DNA of 64,000 nucleotides from Eutreptiella sp. 'Long Island Sound 2002' (lineage: Eukaryota > Euglenozoa > Euglenophyceae > Eutreptiales > Eutreptiaceae), in assembly GCA_964036045.1 (NCBI GenBank), contig OZ038381.1:141395596-141459595 (forward strand). Reading direction: 5' to 3'. Every line of letters starts with the position of its first letter. Within the stretch, counting starts at the first letter, position 1. The notes beneath the pieces are model-generated. The model ran no database searches and was not told the DNA's origin. It saw only the letters and a list, made by a program, of their open reading frames with translations. Of the stretch, positions 1 to 10,292 are shown piece after piece. Position numbers and translations under genes: made by a program.

Positions 1-289
1 GTTCGAAAATTCACTGAGACCGATGCGATTCCAACCCATAGCTCAAAAACAAATCAACTAACAAAGAATTCGAGGTAGGATTTCTTAAAGTCAACTCATG
101 AACCAAAAAATTCCTATGATTATATCTTTCACATATAATGTATAATAAAGAAAAGGAGATCTGATTGATGGATTGAGAAAAGGGTATGACATTCTCCGGT
201 CCAGGGGGCAGTCTGGGGCAATTGCGATCGCGATTGCCATGATCGCTCTGAGGATTCAGATTCGGAATTAATCGCAATTATAACAGTCA
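1..289. other. Left flank, no supported gene
   Basis: This stretch is A+T-rich in its first 200 bases and then mixed. An 88-codon open frame exists on the minus strand (11-277), but I recognise no domain in it and see no partner features, so I do not call it a gene. It ends where a partial copy of the ~193-bp repeat begins. Confidence 0.4.
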
Positions 290-395
290 TTTAGCCCACC
301 TGGCGGAGTCTATTACAGGCACCATTGGACGCTTGCAAAAGAAGCCAACCTCTTAGCCCATGGTGGCAGCCCTGTAGGTTCATTTTTAGCACCTC
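290..395 (+). repeat. Interrupted unit of a ~193-bp tandem repeat, left part
   Basis: The bases around 318-372 (caccattggac, cttgcaaaag, catggtggcagccct) match the repeat units at 33,835-33,900 and 34,030-34,095. The unit stops at 395 exactly where the LTR of element 1 begins and continues at 33,719. Joined, the two halves read like an intact unit (tagcacctc followed by aaag, against tagctcctc followed by aaag at 34,105). This is direct evidence that the insertion split this repeat. Confidence 0.85.
391..395. repeat. Target-site duplication of element 1, left copy
   Basis: The bases acctc lie directly before the 5' LTR and recur at 33,718-33,722 right after the 3' LTR. If the LTR ends in CA, the duplication is 4 bp (cctc); if the final A belongs to the duplication, it is 5 bp. 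Both lengths occur among Ty3/gypsy elements. Confidence 0.85.
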
Positions 396-669
396 TGTTA
401 TGGCTTCGAACAGCAGCAGCGCAGCAGCGCGCAAGTCGCAAGTCGCAGTCGCAATCGCACTGCAGTCTGTGAATAATAAAGAAGCATCGAATGCCAACTG
501 TGAATGAGCGCTGAGAGATACTTCGATCTTTGAACAGGGTTTATGTCTTCGTGATTGTGTTATTATTGGTGCCCCGTCTAAAGATCCTGCGCAGAAGAGG
601 TTTGTCGTATTTTGGGATTTTCGAGAAACAAAGAGGCACAGTCGAGTTCCCAAGAAACAAACCACAACA
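396..669 (+). repeat. Element 1 5' LTR (274 bp)
   Basis: It starts TGTTATGG and ends CCACAACA, the usual TG...CA form. It matches 33,445-33,718 along its whole length at about 97% by eye. Its start is rich in GCAGC and CAAGTCGC repeats, and it contains an aataataaag stretch that could serve as a polyadenylation signal. No clear TATA box was found. Confidence 0.92.
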
Positions 670-689
670 AGTGGTAGCCAGCTGGGTGG
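670..689 (+). promoter_or_regulatory. Candidate primer binding site of element 1
   Basis: TGGTAGCC begins 2 bases after the LTR, where the tRNA primer site of an LTR element lies; TGG is the complement of the tRNA CCA end. The first seven bases match what a tRNA ending GCTACCA, such as some initiator Met tRNAs, would require, but the rest does not fit a tRNA I can name. Confidence 0.5.
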
Positions 690-769
690 CGGGGAGGATT
701 CGAGATCAGTCTTCGAGATCAATATTCGACGCCGCAACGCCGTCAACTTGATTTGGACTTCGATCCACA

Positions 770-2272
770 ATGGAGCGGCCCTTCGACGATGCAGCTATGC
801 TGCATTTCATCAGAGACAGTTTGTTTCGAAGTGATTCACCCTTGCATCACGAATTTTCGACTTCGTTAGAGAAGTTCATCGCAGAGCGCATCGCTAGTCG
901 AGAAAGCGAGTGGTTTCCATGTCTCTCTCGTGATCTTCACAGCTGTTCGCAGAAGCTTGCAGATACTCAAGCCAAAGTTATCGAATTGGAACAACGCATC
1001 GATGTATTGCAGGCAACAGCAGCAAGTGCTACAGCAGCAACTGGCCAGCGCATCGATACCTTGCAGTCCTCGACGGAAAATGCAACTCAAGCTGCTGCAA
1101 ATAAACTTCGACGCGTTGAACATGAATTGTCACAATGTTATGCTCTTCTCAACGAATTTATACGAGCTTCGAGTCCACCACCTCCGAACAACATCCAGTT
1201 TCCACAACCACAACCACCGTCTTCTTCGAATTCGAACCAACCTCACCCTCCACAACAGCCACTCCCACAGCAGCCTACCTTCGAACCACTACCCCAGTTC
1301 GTAGTCCAACGTGCTCCTTCGCAGGAGATTTTGGGACGCCGCGTGGAGCGCATGAACAAACTGGTCAAGAGGTTCACGGGTAAACCTGGATGTGGAGAAT
1401 TTCGAACATGGAAAGAAGATTTACTACGAGCCTTCACTTTGTCGGACATCACCTCACCCATCGATCAGGCAGCAACGATGTCATTCCTCCTCGATGGTGA
1501 TGCCGCTGAGTACTATCATAGCCTGACGAAAGTTGTACAGGATGACTGGTTCGAGCTCATGCGTGTGTTAGGCCAGCGTTTCGACTGCATATCCCATGAG
1601 CCAGTGTATTTGTCGAGAATGTTGAGCCTGAAAGAGAGCAAGTTCCCCCGACATGCAGATTACGTTCGAGAATTTCGTACATGCGTTATCAAGTCGAAGG
1701 TAAGCACCAGTGAACTCCAGATGGGTTTCCTCGTCAGCTCTCGATTTGTTGAAGGTTTGTCGAATGACGCTGTTCGTCGGCAGTACATCGTTGAAGTCCG
1801 TTCGAGATGGCGTTCTAATAATCCATTTGGATTCGATACCTTGGTAGAGACCATCGCGGAAGCCTACATTGCGGCTGGGTATCAACTTGAAGAGGTACAG
1901 AACGCATCGAGAACGACATCAGATCACACCCTGGGTCCTGCAGTGTCGAGGCCCCTGTCTATGATGGTCCCACCCACTTCGACTTCCATGTTTCCATCCA
2001 ACCCTATGCCAACACCACACATCACCCCAATGCCGACTCCAGCTGCAGCGCCCACGGCTTCGACCGTGGCAGAGCCGATGAATCTCGATGCAATTGCCAA
2101 GCTCCGAGAAGAGTTACATGCCTACATTGGTGAACGGTTCGGACGTCAACATGGTGGACGCCAAGATGGTCGAGAAAGCAGACGTTGCTACAATTGTGGT
2201 GAACAAGGACACTTGGCCCGTGACTGTCCAAAAGGTCGACCGCTATCCCGAGGACGAGAACGTCGGGAATAA
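770..2272 (+). CDS. gag: Gag polyprotein of element 1
   Basis: This is a 500-residue structural protein that would form the virus-like particle and bind the element RNA in the cytoplasm. Residues about 40-130 are predicted coiled coil, about 135-185 are Pro/Gln-rich, and about 190-370 show the Ty3-type gag pattern with several Trp, including FRTWKEDLLRAF and EYYHSL. A zinc knuckle, CYNCGEQGHLARDC (C-X2-C-X4-H-X4-C), lies at residues 473-486 and is followed by a basic tail. The ATG at 770 is the first in frame and lies about 100 bases after the LTR. The frame has no stops until TAA at 2,270. Pol lies in another frame, so a frameshift near the gag end or separate initiation is needed. Arg is mostly encoded by CGA, as in the rest of the element. 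Confidence 0.9.
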   Translation: MERPFDDAAMLHFIRDSLFRSDSPLHHEFSTSLEKFIAERIASRESEWFPCLSRDLHSCSQKLADTQAKVIELEQRIDVLQATAASATAATGQRIDTLQSSTENATQAAANKLRRVEHELSQCYALLNEFIRASSPPPPNNIQFPQPQPPSSSNSNQPHPPQQPLPQQPTFEPLPQFVVQRAPSQEILGRRVERMNKLVKRFTGKPGCGEFRTWKEDLLRAFTLSDITSPIDQAATMSFLLDGDAAEYYHSLTKVVQDDWFELMRVLGQRFDCISHEPVYLSRMLSLKESKFPRHADYVREFRTCVIKSKVSTSELQMGFLVSSRFVEGLSNDAVRRQYIVEVRSRWRSNNPFGFDTLVETIAEAYIAAGYQLEEVQNASRTTSDHTLGPAVSRPLSMMVPPTSTSMFPSNPMPTPHITPMPTPAAAPTASTVAEPMNLDAIAKLREELHAYIGERFGRQHGGRQDGRESRRCYNCGEQGHLARDCPKGRPLSRGRERRE

Positions 2273-2273
2273 A

Positions 2274-5200
2274 GGTTGAACACACCGAAACGAAATCAAA
2301 GTCGAGACAGCAAGAGACGGTTTCGATCCCGCTTCAAGAGCAGAGAAAGGCCTACAAGGGCCTAGAAAACAATTCCGAAGACCTGGTGCCGGACGTCCTC
2401 GAGAAGACCTGAACACCACCACCAGCACCAATAAACCCGAAAAGAAGTCGACGCTTGGAGATGTCACTGTCGAAGGAACGGAACCTGAGCATGCGTCTCT
2501 GTTCACGGTTTGAGCGCGCATTTGCGCATGTCGTGAAGACTCCTTTGACTCCAGCGTGGAACTGTTGGTCGACTGTGGAGCGACCAGCGACTTTATGTCG
2601 ATGCAAACAGCAAAGAGGGCGCGACTTCCCCTCTATAAACTGAGAAACCCTGGACATGTCTTGAGGGCCGGAGGTGTCCAAGTTGAAGTACGGTACTACA
2701 CGCGAGCTTATGTTCGAGTTGGAGAGCTTGTATTTAGTCATAACTTCAAGGTCTTGGAGATTTTGCCGGATGTAGTGCTTGGACTACCATGGCTTCGAAG
2801 CTACAATCCACCTGTCAACTGGAAGGAGCGATACGCCGACATCCAACATGGTTTGTTTTTGTACCGGTTGTCTTTTGGCGAATCAATACATTCCACCCAG
2901 CTGCAGTTTCAAGCAGCTTCGAAGCTGGACCTTCTTTCGATACTTTCATCCAGTTCCTCGAAAGCGAGTCCGGTTGGGAATCCTACCCCACATGCCAACG
3001 AACACCCTGACCTACACCGGTCGACACACGTTCAGCGCGGTACTGACATGTACGATGAGTCCGAAACGGACGATGGTATCACCGATGAGGAGTGCAGCGA
3101 TATGGAGATTGAGTACATTTCGTTGCCGAAACTCAAAAGAGGGATCCGTCGATCTGATCTCACGGGAGATCAAGTATTTCTGTGTTGCATGCCTGGACCA
3201 GCAGTGCCGGTCGATCAAATGTGTAAGATGCAAGCCAGTGATGGCAATGATGACGGGCTTGACCCCGTTCGACGCAAACTACCGAATCGGTTACACAAGT
3301 GGGCGGACCTCTACGACCGGGAGAAAGCGGAGTATGGAGACCTACCTCCGTATCGACCTGGAAGAGATCATCCAATACGCCTCGATTCGGAAGACAATCC
3401 ACCGTGGGTACACCCTTACAAAATGGATCCGAGCCAACTAGATGAACTTCGACGACAATTGGACAAGTTGCATCGATCTGGTCGCATCAGACCATCCTTG
3501 AGTCCATACGGAGCGGGTTGCCTACTGGTGAAGAAAGCGAATGGTAAATGGCGTATGTGCGTCGACTACCGAGCGTTGAATACGCGAACTGTACGAGATC
3601 GGTATCCCTTGCCATCGATCCAATCCATCTTGAGTACACTGGGGGGTTCCAGCGTATTCTCAAAGATTGACCTTGTTAGTGGGTTCCACCAGATCCGAAT
3701 TCAAGACGAAGATATCGAGAAAACCGCCTTCAACACACAATTTGGCGCCTTTGAGTGGGTTGTTATGCTCTTTGGTCTCTGTAATGTGCCATCGACGTTC
3801 CAACGCGTCGTGAACGATGTCCTTCGAGACCACTTGGGGATCTTTTTATGGGTGTACATTGACGACATCCTCGTTTTCTCGAAGGACGCGGACGAACACC
3901 AACGACACCTCGACCTGGTACATGAACTACTCCGTAAACACCAGCTCTTTCCCTGCATCGATAAATCCACATTCTTTCAGAGTTGAGTACCCTTCTGTGG
4001 ATACATCATCGACCAAGAAGGAGTACACATGGACCCCGAAAAGATCAAGGTCATTCGAGGTTGGCCTCCGCCAACTACGGTTCATGAAGTTCGACAGTTC
4101 ATTGGATTGTGTGGATTTTACCAGCAGTTTGTCGAAGGGTTCCAAGCTGTCGCAGCCCCTCTGACTGCAATGTTTGAGGCAGACTTCGAGTGGGAATGGA
4201 CAGCCGTCCACCAGGCTTCCTTCGACAAGCTGAAGCAGGCGATGATCAGTGCGACACATCTCAGTGCTATCGACCCCCAAAAGCCGTATCACCTGTACAC
4301 AGACGCTTCGAAAGACTGCGTGGGTGCTACGCTGGCGCAACGATGTGCGCATGGGACGTACAAGGGACATCTTCGACCTATTGCCTTCATGTCGCGGAAA
4401 ATGCAGCCTGCCGAAACTTGATACCCGATTCGAGAACAGGAGTTGTTGGCCATCGTATTAGCCTTGAAACAATGGTTTCACCTACTTCGAGGACCGCAGC
4501 AGGTGCACGTGCACACTGACCACGAAAGTCTTCGATATCTCAAGACCTGTCCTCGACCGCTGACACCACGGCAAGCACGATGGTCCCATTTCCTCGAGGA
4601 ATACAACCTGACGTTGTGGTACGTGCCGGGCCTCGAGAACCCTGCGGCAGACGCCTGCTCCCGTCTAACTTCGCGGCAGTTGATGGATATCCAAAATGCC
4701 ACACGTACACGGGCTTTCGCAATTCCCCTGGTCGAAGATTGGGCTTCACCGGAAGGAGAACCTGTCGATGAGTTCCTACATGTACTCGAAGACTCATTCT
4801 CTCATGACGAGGTGTGGCCCCAGCTGTACGACCACCTGTACGTTTCACTACGAAGGGGACGTTCCGTGGGGAAGGATCTTGACGCAGATGAGCTTGCGGA
4901 ACCAGCCCCCCAATCCGACACTGAACCCGCTGTCGAACCTGAGGACCTGGAGCTGCTACCGTCGAGCGCGACAACTGCTGAGCCGGAGGACCTGGGACTG
5001 GAACCAGCACCATCGGAGGAGATCATGGCTGAGAATTCACACCAACCAGACATGCATCTCGATGAGGCTGGCAATGAGCCAGACACATCTATCGACACCG
5101 ACGACCTCCCCCATGTAAGCATTGATCGCCCTCTTCGAGTAACCTTTGGCAATGAGCTTCGATACGCTCCGACCATGGCGGAACTGATTCGCTGTTGACG

Positions 5201-6776
5201 TCACCGTGACGGCACGTTGCAATCAGTCCCCTTGCCGAAGGTTGGGTGGAACACGCCGTACCCTTCGAGTCTTAAGGGTACACACCGCCGAGTACATCGA
5301 CATTATCAGTGCAAAGACTTGACTTCGGCAGCTGTGTGGGCGGCAGCCTATTGAGAGGACCCACGGACGAAGCACATCTACGAAGTCGCGATTCGAAGCC
5401 CTGCGGCACGACACCAGCTTCGAGATGCCAAGTTGTCCTTCGATGATGGCAAATTCTTCCATTTGTCGACGATGGGCAAACGTGTGCTTGTCCCCCGAAC
5501 GCTGGTTACGTCGATTGTGGCTATGTATCACGAGTCGGAGTTCTATGGCCACTCAAGAGTCCTTCGAACCATGGCCCTGATTAAGCGCGACTACGTATGT
5601 TCACACCTTGGACACTACGTCGAGCGATACATACTAAGTTGCGATGTCTGTCAAGCGGCGAAATCAAGACGAGTCGACACCGCCAGAGTGCCAAGACCAT
5701 TGCCGGTGCCCAACACCAAATGGCACAGTGTGTCCATCGATTGGGTTTCGGGATTGCCGCCGACCACAAGGGGCCATGACGCCATCATGACTGTAGTCGA
5801 CCGATTCTCCAAGCGTGGAATGTTCATCCCTTGTCGCAAGGATATGACAGCCGACGACCTTATCTATGTGTTCCTACGTGAGGTGATTCGATTGAAAGGA
5901 TGCCCTCGACAAATTGTTTCTGACCGAGACAAGCTGTTCGAGTCTCAGGCGTTGAAGGAGTTGGCCCAGCGCTTCAAGATTGAGATGCATCAACCAGTGG
6001 CGAACCGCCCTGGAGGCAATGGCCTGGCGGAGCGCAGCAATCAGTCCATCCTCCAGCGCGTGCGTACACACGGCATCTTTGGCAACAACGAGTGGGATGT
6101 CGACCTCCTGTTCGCCGAAATCCAGTTCAACAAGCTGACATCCAATAGTCTTTGACAATCCCCGTTCGAGATAGATGAAGGACGAACACCCCATTTTCCA
6201 TTGGATTTTCCCCGAATGACTTTTCATGCACATGAACCATCGACCGTGAATGATTACATGCAACGAGCGGAACGTACCTTCGATTCTGTGCGTGCAATGC
6301 TTGCCGAGGAACGTCGACGCCAGATGCATGTGGTCGTGCAAATGGACCGACACGTTCGAGTGCCTGAAGTCGGTGAACGATGGTGGGTGTTGGTGCCGGA
6401 ATATCGACATAAAGGGAAACTCGATGTTGTCTGGTGCGGCCCTTACAAAATACTCGAGGTACTGAACAAGGGCGAGAATGTCAAACTGGACATCCCTGCC
6501 CCCTTCGATGGGTTGCGAGTTTTCAATCGAGACAGCATAAAACCCTACATCCATCGAGAGGGACAGCCGGTGTGGGAGTTTCCGATGCCCCCTGTCAAAA
6601 CTGGAGAATCTCCTCGACTTGTCAAGATTGTGGCTAGACGTCGAGTGGGATCTAAAAAGCGACGCACATTCCTGTACCGTTGTGAATGGGATGACGACAC
6701 ATGGTCTTGGGAGTCGAGCAAGGCTCTAGAGGAAGATCCTGTGTACCTTGAGTTCCTTCGACTCCACCCTGAGTAA
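2274..6776 (+). pseudogene. pol: Pol of element 1 (PR-RT-RH-IN-chromodomain), seven UGA stops
   Basis: One continuous reading frame of about 1,500 codons carries every pol domain in Ty3 order. The protease has VDCGAT (active Asp at 2,571). Reverse transcriptase has the YIDD core (3,855-3,866). RNase H shows YTDAS, EQELLAI, HTDHESL and AADACSR. Integrase has an H-H-C-C finger (about 5,528-5,650) and catalytic D (5,740), D (5,922) and E (6,030). A chromodomain-like end (about 6,615-6,770) has FLYRCEW and DDTWSWE. In-frame TGA codons lie at 2,277, 2,511, 3,984, 4,419, 5,196, 5,352 and 6,153. There is no TAA, TAG or frameshift until TAA at 6,774. Several stops fall where homologues carry a charged residue, consistent with CGA (Arg) changed to TGA. 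Within RT, VVMLFGLCNVPSTFQ has Leu where Pro is usual. The copy is non-functional unless UGA is read through. Confidence 0.88.
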
Positions 6777-6905
6777 CCTTACTCTTCTCTGCAGCGTGGT
6801 TTTTCGAAAAAACTCATGTGAGGTTCCGGGTCGATCGCCGGAGCCACCGCCTATGGTACTACATCCCGAACGCCCCGAACTTACTCTCGACCTCCGCCTT
6901 CTCGA
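6777..6905 (+). other. Element 1 spacer after pol, up to the element 2 insertion
   Basis: These 129 bases follow the pol stop and match 29,898-30,028 closely. No ORF is evident. The spacer ends at the gcat target duplication of element 2; at the equivalent place in the second copy the sequence runs on without interruption. Confidence 0.75.
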
Positions 6906-6909
6906 GCAT
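6906..6909. repeat. Target-site duplication of element 2, left copy
   Basis: The bases gcat precede the 5' LTR and recur at 24,017-24,020. The related uninterrupted site near 30,026-30,033 reads cgagcatgaccg, with gcat once. As with element 1, the duplication could be 5 bp (agcat) if the last A of the LTR is counted. Confidence 0.88.
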
Positions 6910-9854
6910 TGAAGCGGTACCCAGAACCCCATGGCCAGGTTACGGCATACAACCGGTCTCCGGTCCACTAACCCCATGTACGGAACTGTTCCGTGCCGTA
7001 AAGCCCCGCATCGGCAACCGATGCACCGCCAGCGGAGATTTGTGTATCAGAATATCAGGAATCAACAGGGTTTTATTTTCATATTGTTTCCGTCAATTTT
7101 TACGCTTCCGTTCTGATACTCACTGTTTTGACTGCTGGCGGTTGGATCGCGACTTTACCGTAACCGCCAGTTTAACTGTAATTAATGGAAATTTTAACGC
7201 AATCCGTCACGAAGGCTCCAAAGTTGCCAGGAACTGCATGGATGCTTCCGCAATTTTCATAATTAATACTCGCAACCTTAATCCGAATTTTTCAGGATGT
7301 CGAAATCGGATTTTCGACTTCGACATCCCCGCACTTGATTTGACCTCTTTCGAGTGGACCTACGTGCTTCCCTATGCACGAATCAACTTGCCTTTTCTCT
7401 TGCCCTCCATTTGTCTTAAAGATATGGGCAAAACAAAGTTGATTCGTGAGGCCACTTGTGAAGGTCATATCTCGCGTTGTTTGCGAAGAATGACAATAAG
7501 GAAACGTGGGATGTATTCACAATACTCCTGACGTAATTCAGGAAGCATCATATGCCTTGCGTTTCCACACGTGCGCGCTAGTGTAATGGATCATGGTCAA
7601 GAGGGTAGAGTTTGCGTTATAACTCTTTGGCCATGACATTGCGTGCGTTAGGATAACTTTCGAGTGTAGCGCGCAAGTGTTGGTGTTGCATAGGAACTCT
7701 CCTTGAGTTCCTATGAGCGAGAGACACAAAGTTATGCCCTTGGAGGGGCATGACATATCGTGGTGGGAGCTACCTTTTTGGGCAATATGTGGTATGTGCC
7801 ATGTGTTGTGTTGCGTGCCCATTTGGCGGGTCCATTACTCCAAGCCAAGCCCGCCAATGGACCTCATATTGTGCAAGCCCCTTCTCCATACTACCCACGA
7901 TCAATTGCAAGCCTAACCTTCGTGAAGGGAAGCTTGTGTGGTGAACCCGAAGCGATGCGTTGGGAGCAAGGTGTGTGTTTTACAATTTTCCATATTTTCG
8001 TGTGCCCACTTGGGAAGTAGCGCTCGTAACCTTTCAAGGCGCCCCAAGTGGAGCACATATGTGGGATCGGAGGTCATTGGTGTCAAGTCATTGTGTTTAG
8101 AAGGATTAAGTGATTGCACGATCCAAGCCGGAGATATTATAATATAATTGTAGACCTTTCAAGGCACCTTTGCGTGTCTTTTTGCCAATTTTGCCGTTTT
8201 TGGCCCGTCATGATGTCAAGTGGCGACCGTGTATCTCAACGTTGCGCTCAATTGACATCATGACTCAAGTATGATATGAGGGTACATACTTCGGTGCCCA
8301 ACATATCTTGGACCCGGCGAATAAATCCTCTTGAGCTTGGCATACCATGGCCGCCATGTTGGCAATTTGGGACTATCCCAAATCATGGGCTCACTTGGCG
8401 ACCCTGCCATGCCCAATACCGGAGGAGTTGGGCGACGCCCAAAAGATATGTTGGACACACATGACTTGATACCAATCCTATGGCACACTCCGGTCCAAGT
8501 CGGGCATGTGCCTTATTTGCCCCAACCATGAGTGTGCGCATTTTTGGCCATTTTGGGCAATTTTCCACTTTTGCTGCCCGCCGTGCACTATGTTCTAACC
8601 CTCGTGCACGCCGGACGCATGGACCAATGGACCATATATGACATGGGTATTATGGGTATTGGTCCCCATGGTCCACACACTACGTGGGCGAAGCGGAGCC
8701 ACCTTCGTTAAGGCGCTAGCCCAAAGTGAGTGTGGGCAATTTTGCCATTTTGGCATTTGTGGACCCAATTGGGATCGTCACCACGCCAAGTGGCATGGAG
8801 ATCCTTGGGAGCCAAGGGCATGGCAGTCTCTGTTGGACTCCCGGTGGATCGCGTATGGAATGGCGGATCCGATCTCCATGCCGGTGTGGAGATATACTAT
8901 TGGGAGCACACCGAACTTTGGCTCATTTCAGGCAGCCAAAATGACCCAGTTTTGGGACCCCAATTTCCCCCTTCCGTGTGGTCAATTGGCGGCCCCATTT
9001 CTCTAAGCCCACAGGGAGCCCGGACCTAACTCCAAGTGGTACACTCAGATATAAGTCCTAGGTCCTGTCTCCTACCCTGTGAGCCATTGGCCTTACCTTG
9101 GCCGGGCGAGCCACGCGTGGGAATGACGCAAATTTTGGTGGTTTTGGCATCATGACCCCACTTGACTCATGGTGTTGCCCTGATGCCGGGACCTCAGAGG
9201 GAACCAGGTTGCGTGAGGGCTCCAGAGAGTTCGTACTCGAAGGGCATAGGGTCAGTTGCCTCGTCCCTACCTCTGGCGGGCCCTGACGAGGGGTCAATTT
9301 TGAGGATTTTGGAGTTAATTTCAGTTTGGGCTGAAACAGCCCATTTTCAGCTACCAACTCCTGGGTGATAATGGCGGGGCCATATCTCTCGCTCAGAGAG
9401 GAGTTGGGACCCGCCGTTAAGGGAGCATGGGGAGCGACTGTCGGTTGGCCTTGGAGACTCTTGGTTTTCAGGAACTCACCTGTCGCTAGGCGGGACACCT
9501 CCCCCATTGGCAGGGTTTCAGGGTCCGGACTGAGCAGGGCATGGGTTGTGTTTGAGCCCCCGCCCCCACCAGCCACTGAGAGGGTCGGACCTGGGATTGG
9601 GATACAAGTTAGGATAGAGTGTCTATTGTCCTGTGATGCCCTTACCCCAGTCCAGTTTTAACCCCATGTGTACATATCCTGATGTGTTGCTGTACATACT
9701 TTCGTTCCCTCTTTGCAGAGTGGCAAGGATTCTGAAACGCTTTGTCACATGACATGAGCGCATTGATGCCCCTGTGAGCGTAGTGCTTTGCCTGCCTGCT
9801 CACTTGCGCGTGTCCCGCAGCGTCCCATGGCCGACCCCCCACGGGAACGCGTCA
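6910..9854 (+). repeat. Element 2 5' LTR (2,945 bp)
   Basis: It starts TGAAGCGGTACCC and ends GGGAACGCGTCA and pairs with 21,072-24,016. The start TGAAGC is shared with LTRs at 44,030 and 58,505. Several short open frames inside occur in both LTR copies and are not supported as genes. Inside are several G/T-rich stretches built on ttttggca and ccaaatgg words, giving it a degenerate repetitive look. Confidence 0.92.
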
Positions 9855-10292
9855 AAAGCGTTTCACCGCCGCGGGGTTACCCAACCCTCGCGTGCCACTC
9901 GGGGCCACCAACCCCGAGCAGCGCGGCGCAGCTCGCAGCTCGCAGCGCAGCGCAGCGTCTCGCAGCGCAGTTTAGCGGCTCGCAGCGCCACTCAGCGACA
10001 GCGCCGAGCTCGTCACGGAGCCCGCAGCGCCGTCCAGAGCAAACCCCTGACCGCGCAGCAACCGTGAAAGAGGTGCACAGACCAGGACTCCTGCATCAGC
10101 CCCATCGGCCGACCCGGAGTCCCATCGGCCGACCAGCAAGGCCGCGTCAACCACCTCCACAACCACCGGCTGACCAGCACCAGCCGCACTTCCAATCCAG
10201 TGCTGCAGCACCCTCCTCAACAACCACAACCAGTTCGTTGAGTTGAACGAGTGCATACCAAGGACCTCAAGACCAACTACGCCCCTGCTGCC
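9855..10292 (+). other. Element 2 leader between LTR and first ORF
   Basis: This 438-base leader is rich in GCAGCTCGCAGC and GCAGCGCA words (about 9,910-10,030), so it may fold or be low-complexity. I could not find a convincing primer binding site right after the LTR: the next bases are aaagcgtttcaccg, with no TGG. A Pro-rich open frame runs through it (9,788-10,246) but straddles the LTR edge and is not called. Confidence 0.5.

Noticed and set aside
11-277. Minus-strand 88-codon frame that might be organelle-derived
   Set aside because: A+T-rich and vaguely organelle-like, but I could not identify any gene.
2274-6776. Genome-wide reassignment of UGA
   Set aside because: Trp is coded by TGG throughout, and other ORFs (element 2 pol at 19,597; its upstream ORF at 12,831) end at TGA at sensible places; mutation of CGA is simpler.
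6818-7531. 237-codon frame in the element 2 5' LTR, repeated at 20,899-21,798
   Set aside because: It exists in both LTRs only because the LTRs are duplicates, starts outside the LTR in each case, and has no recognisable domain.
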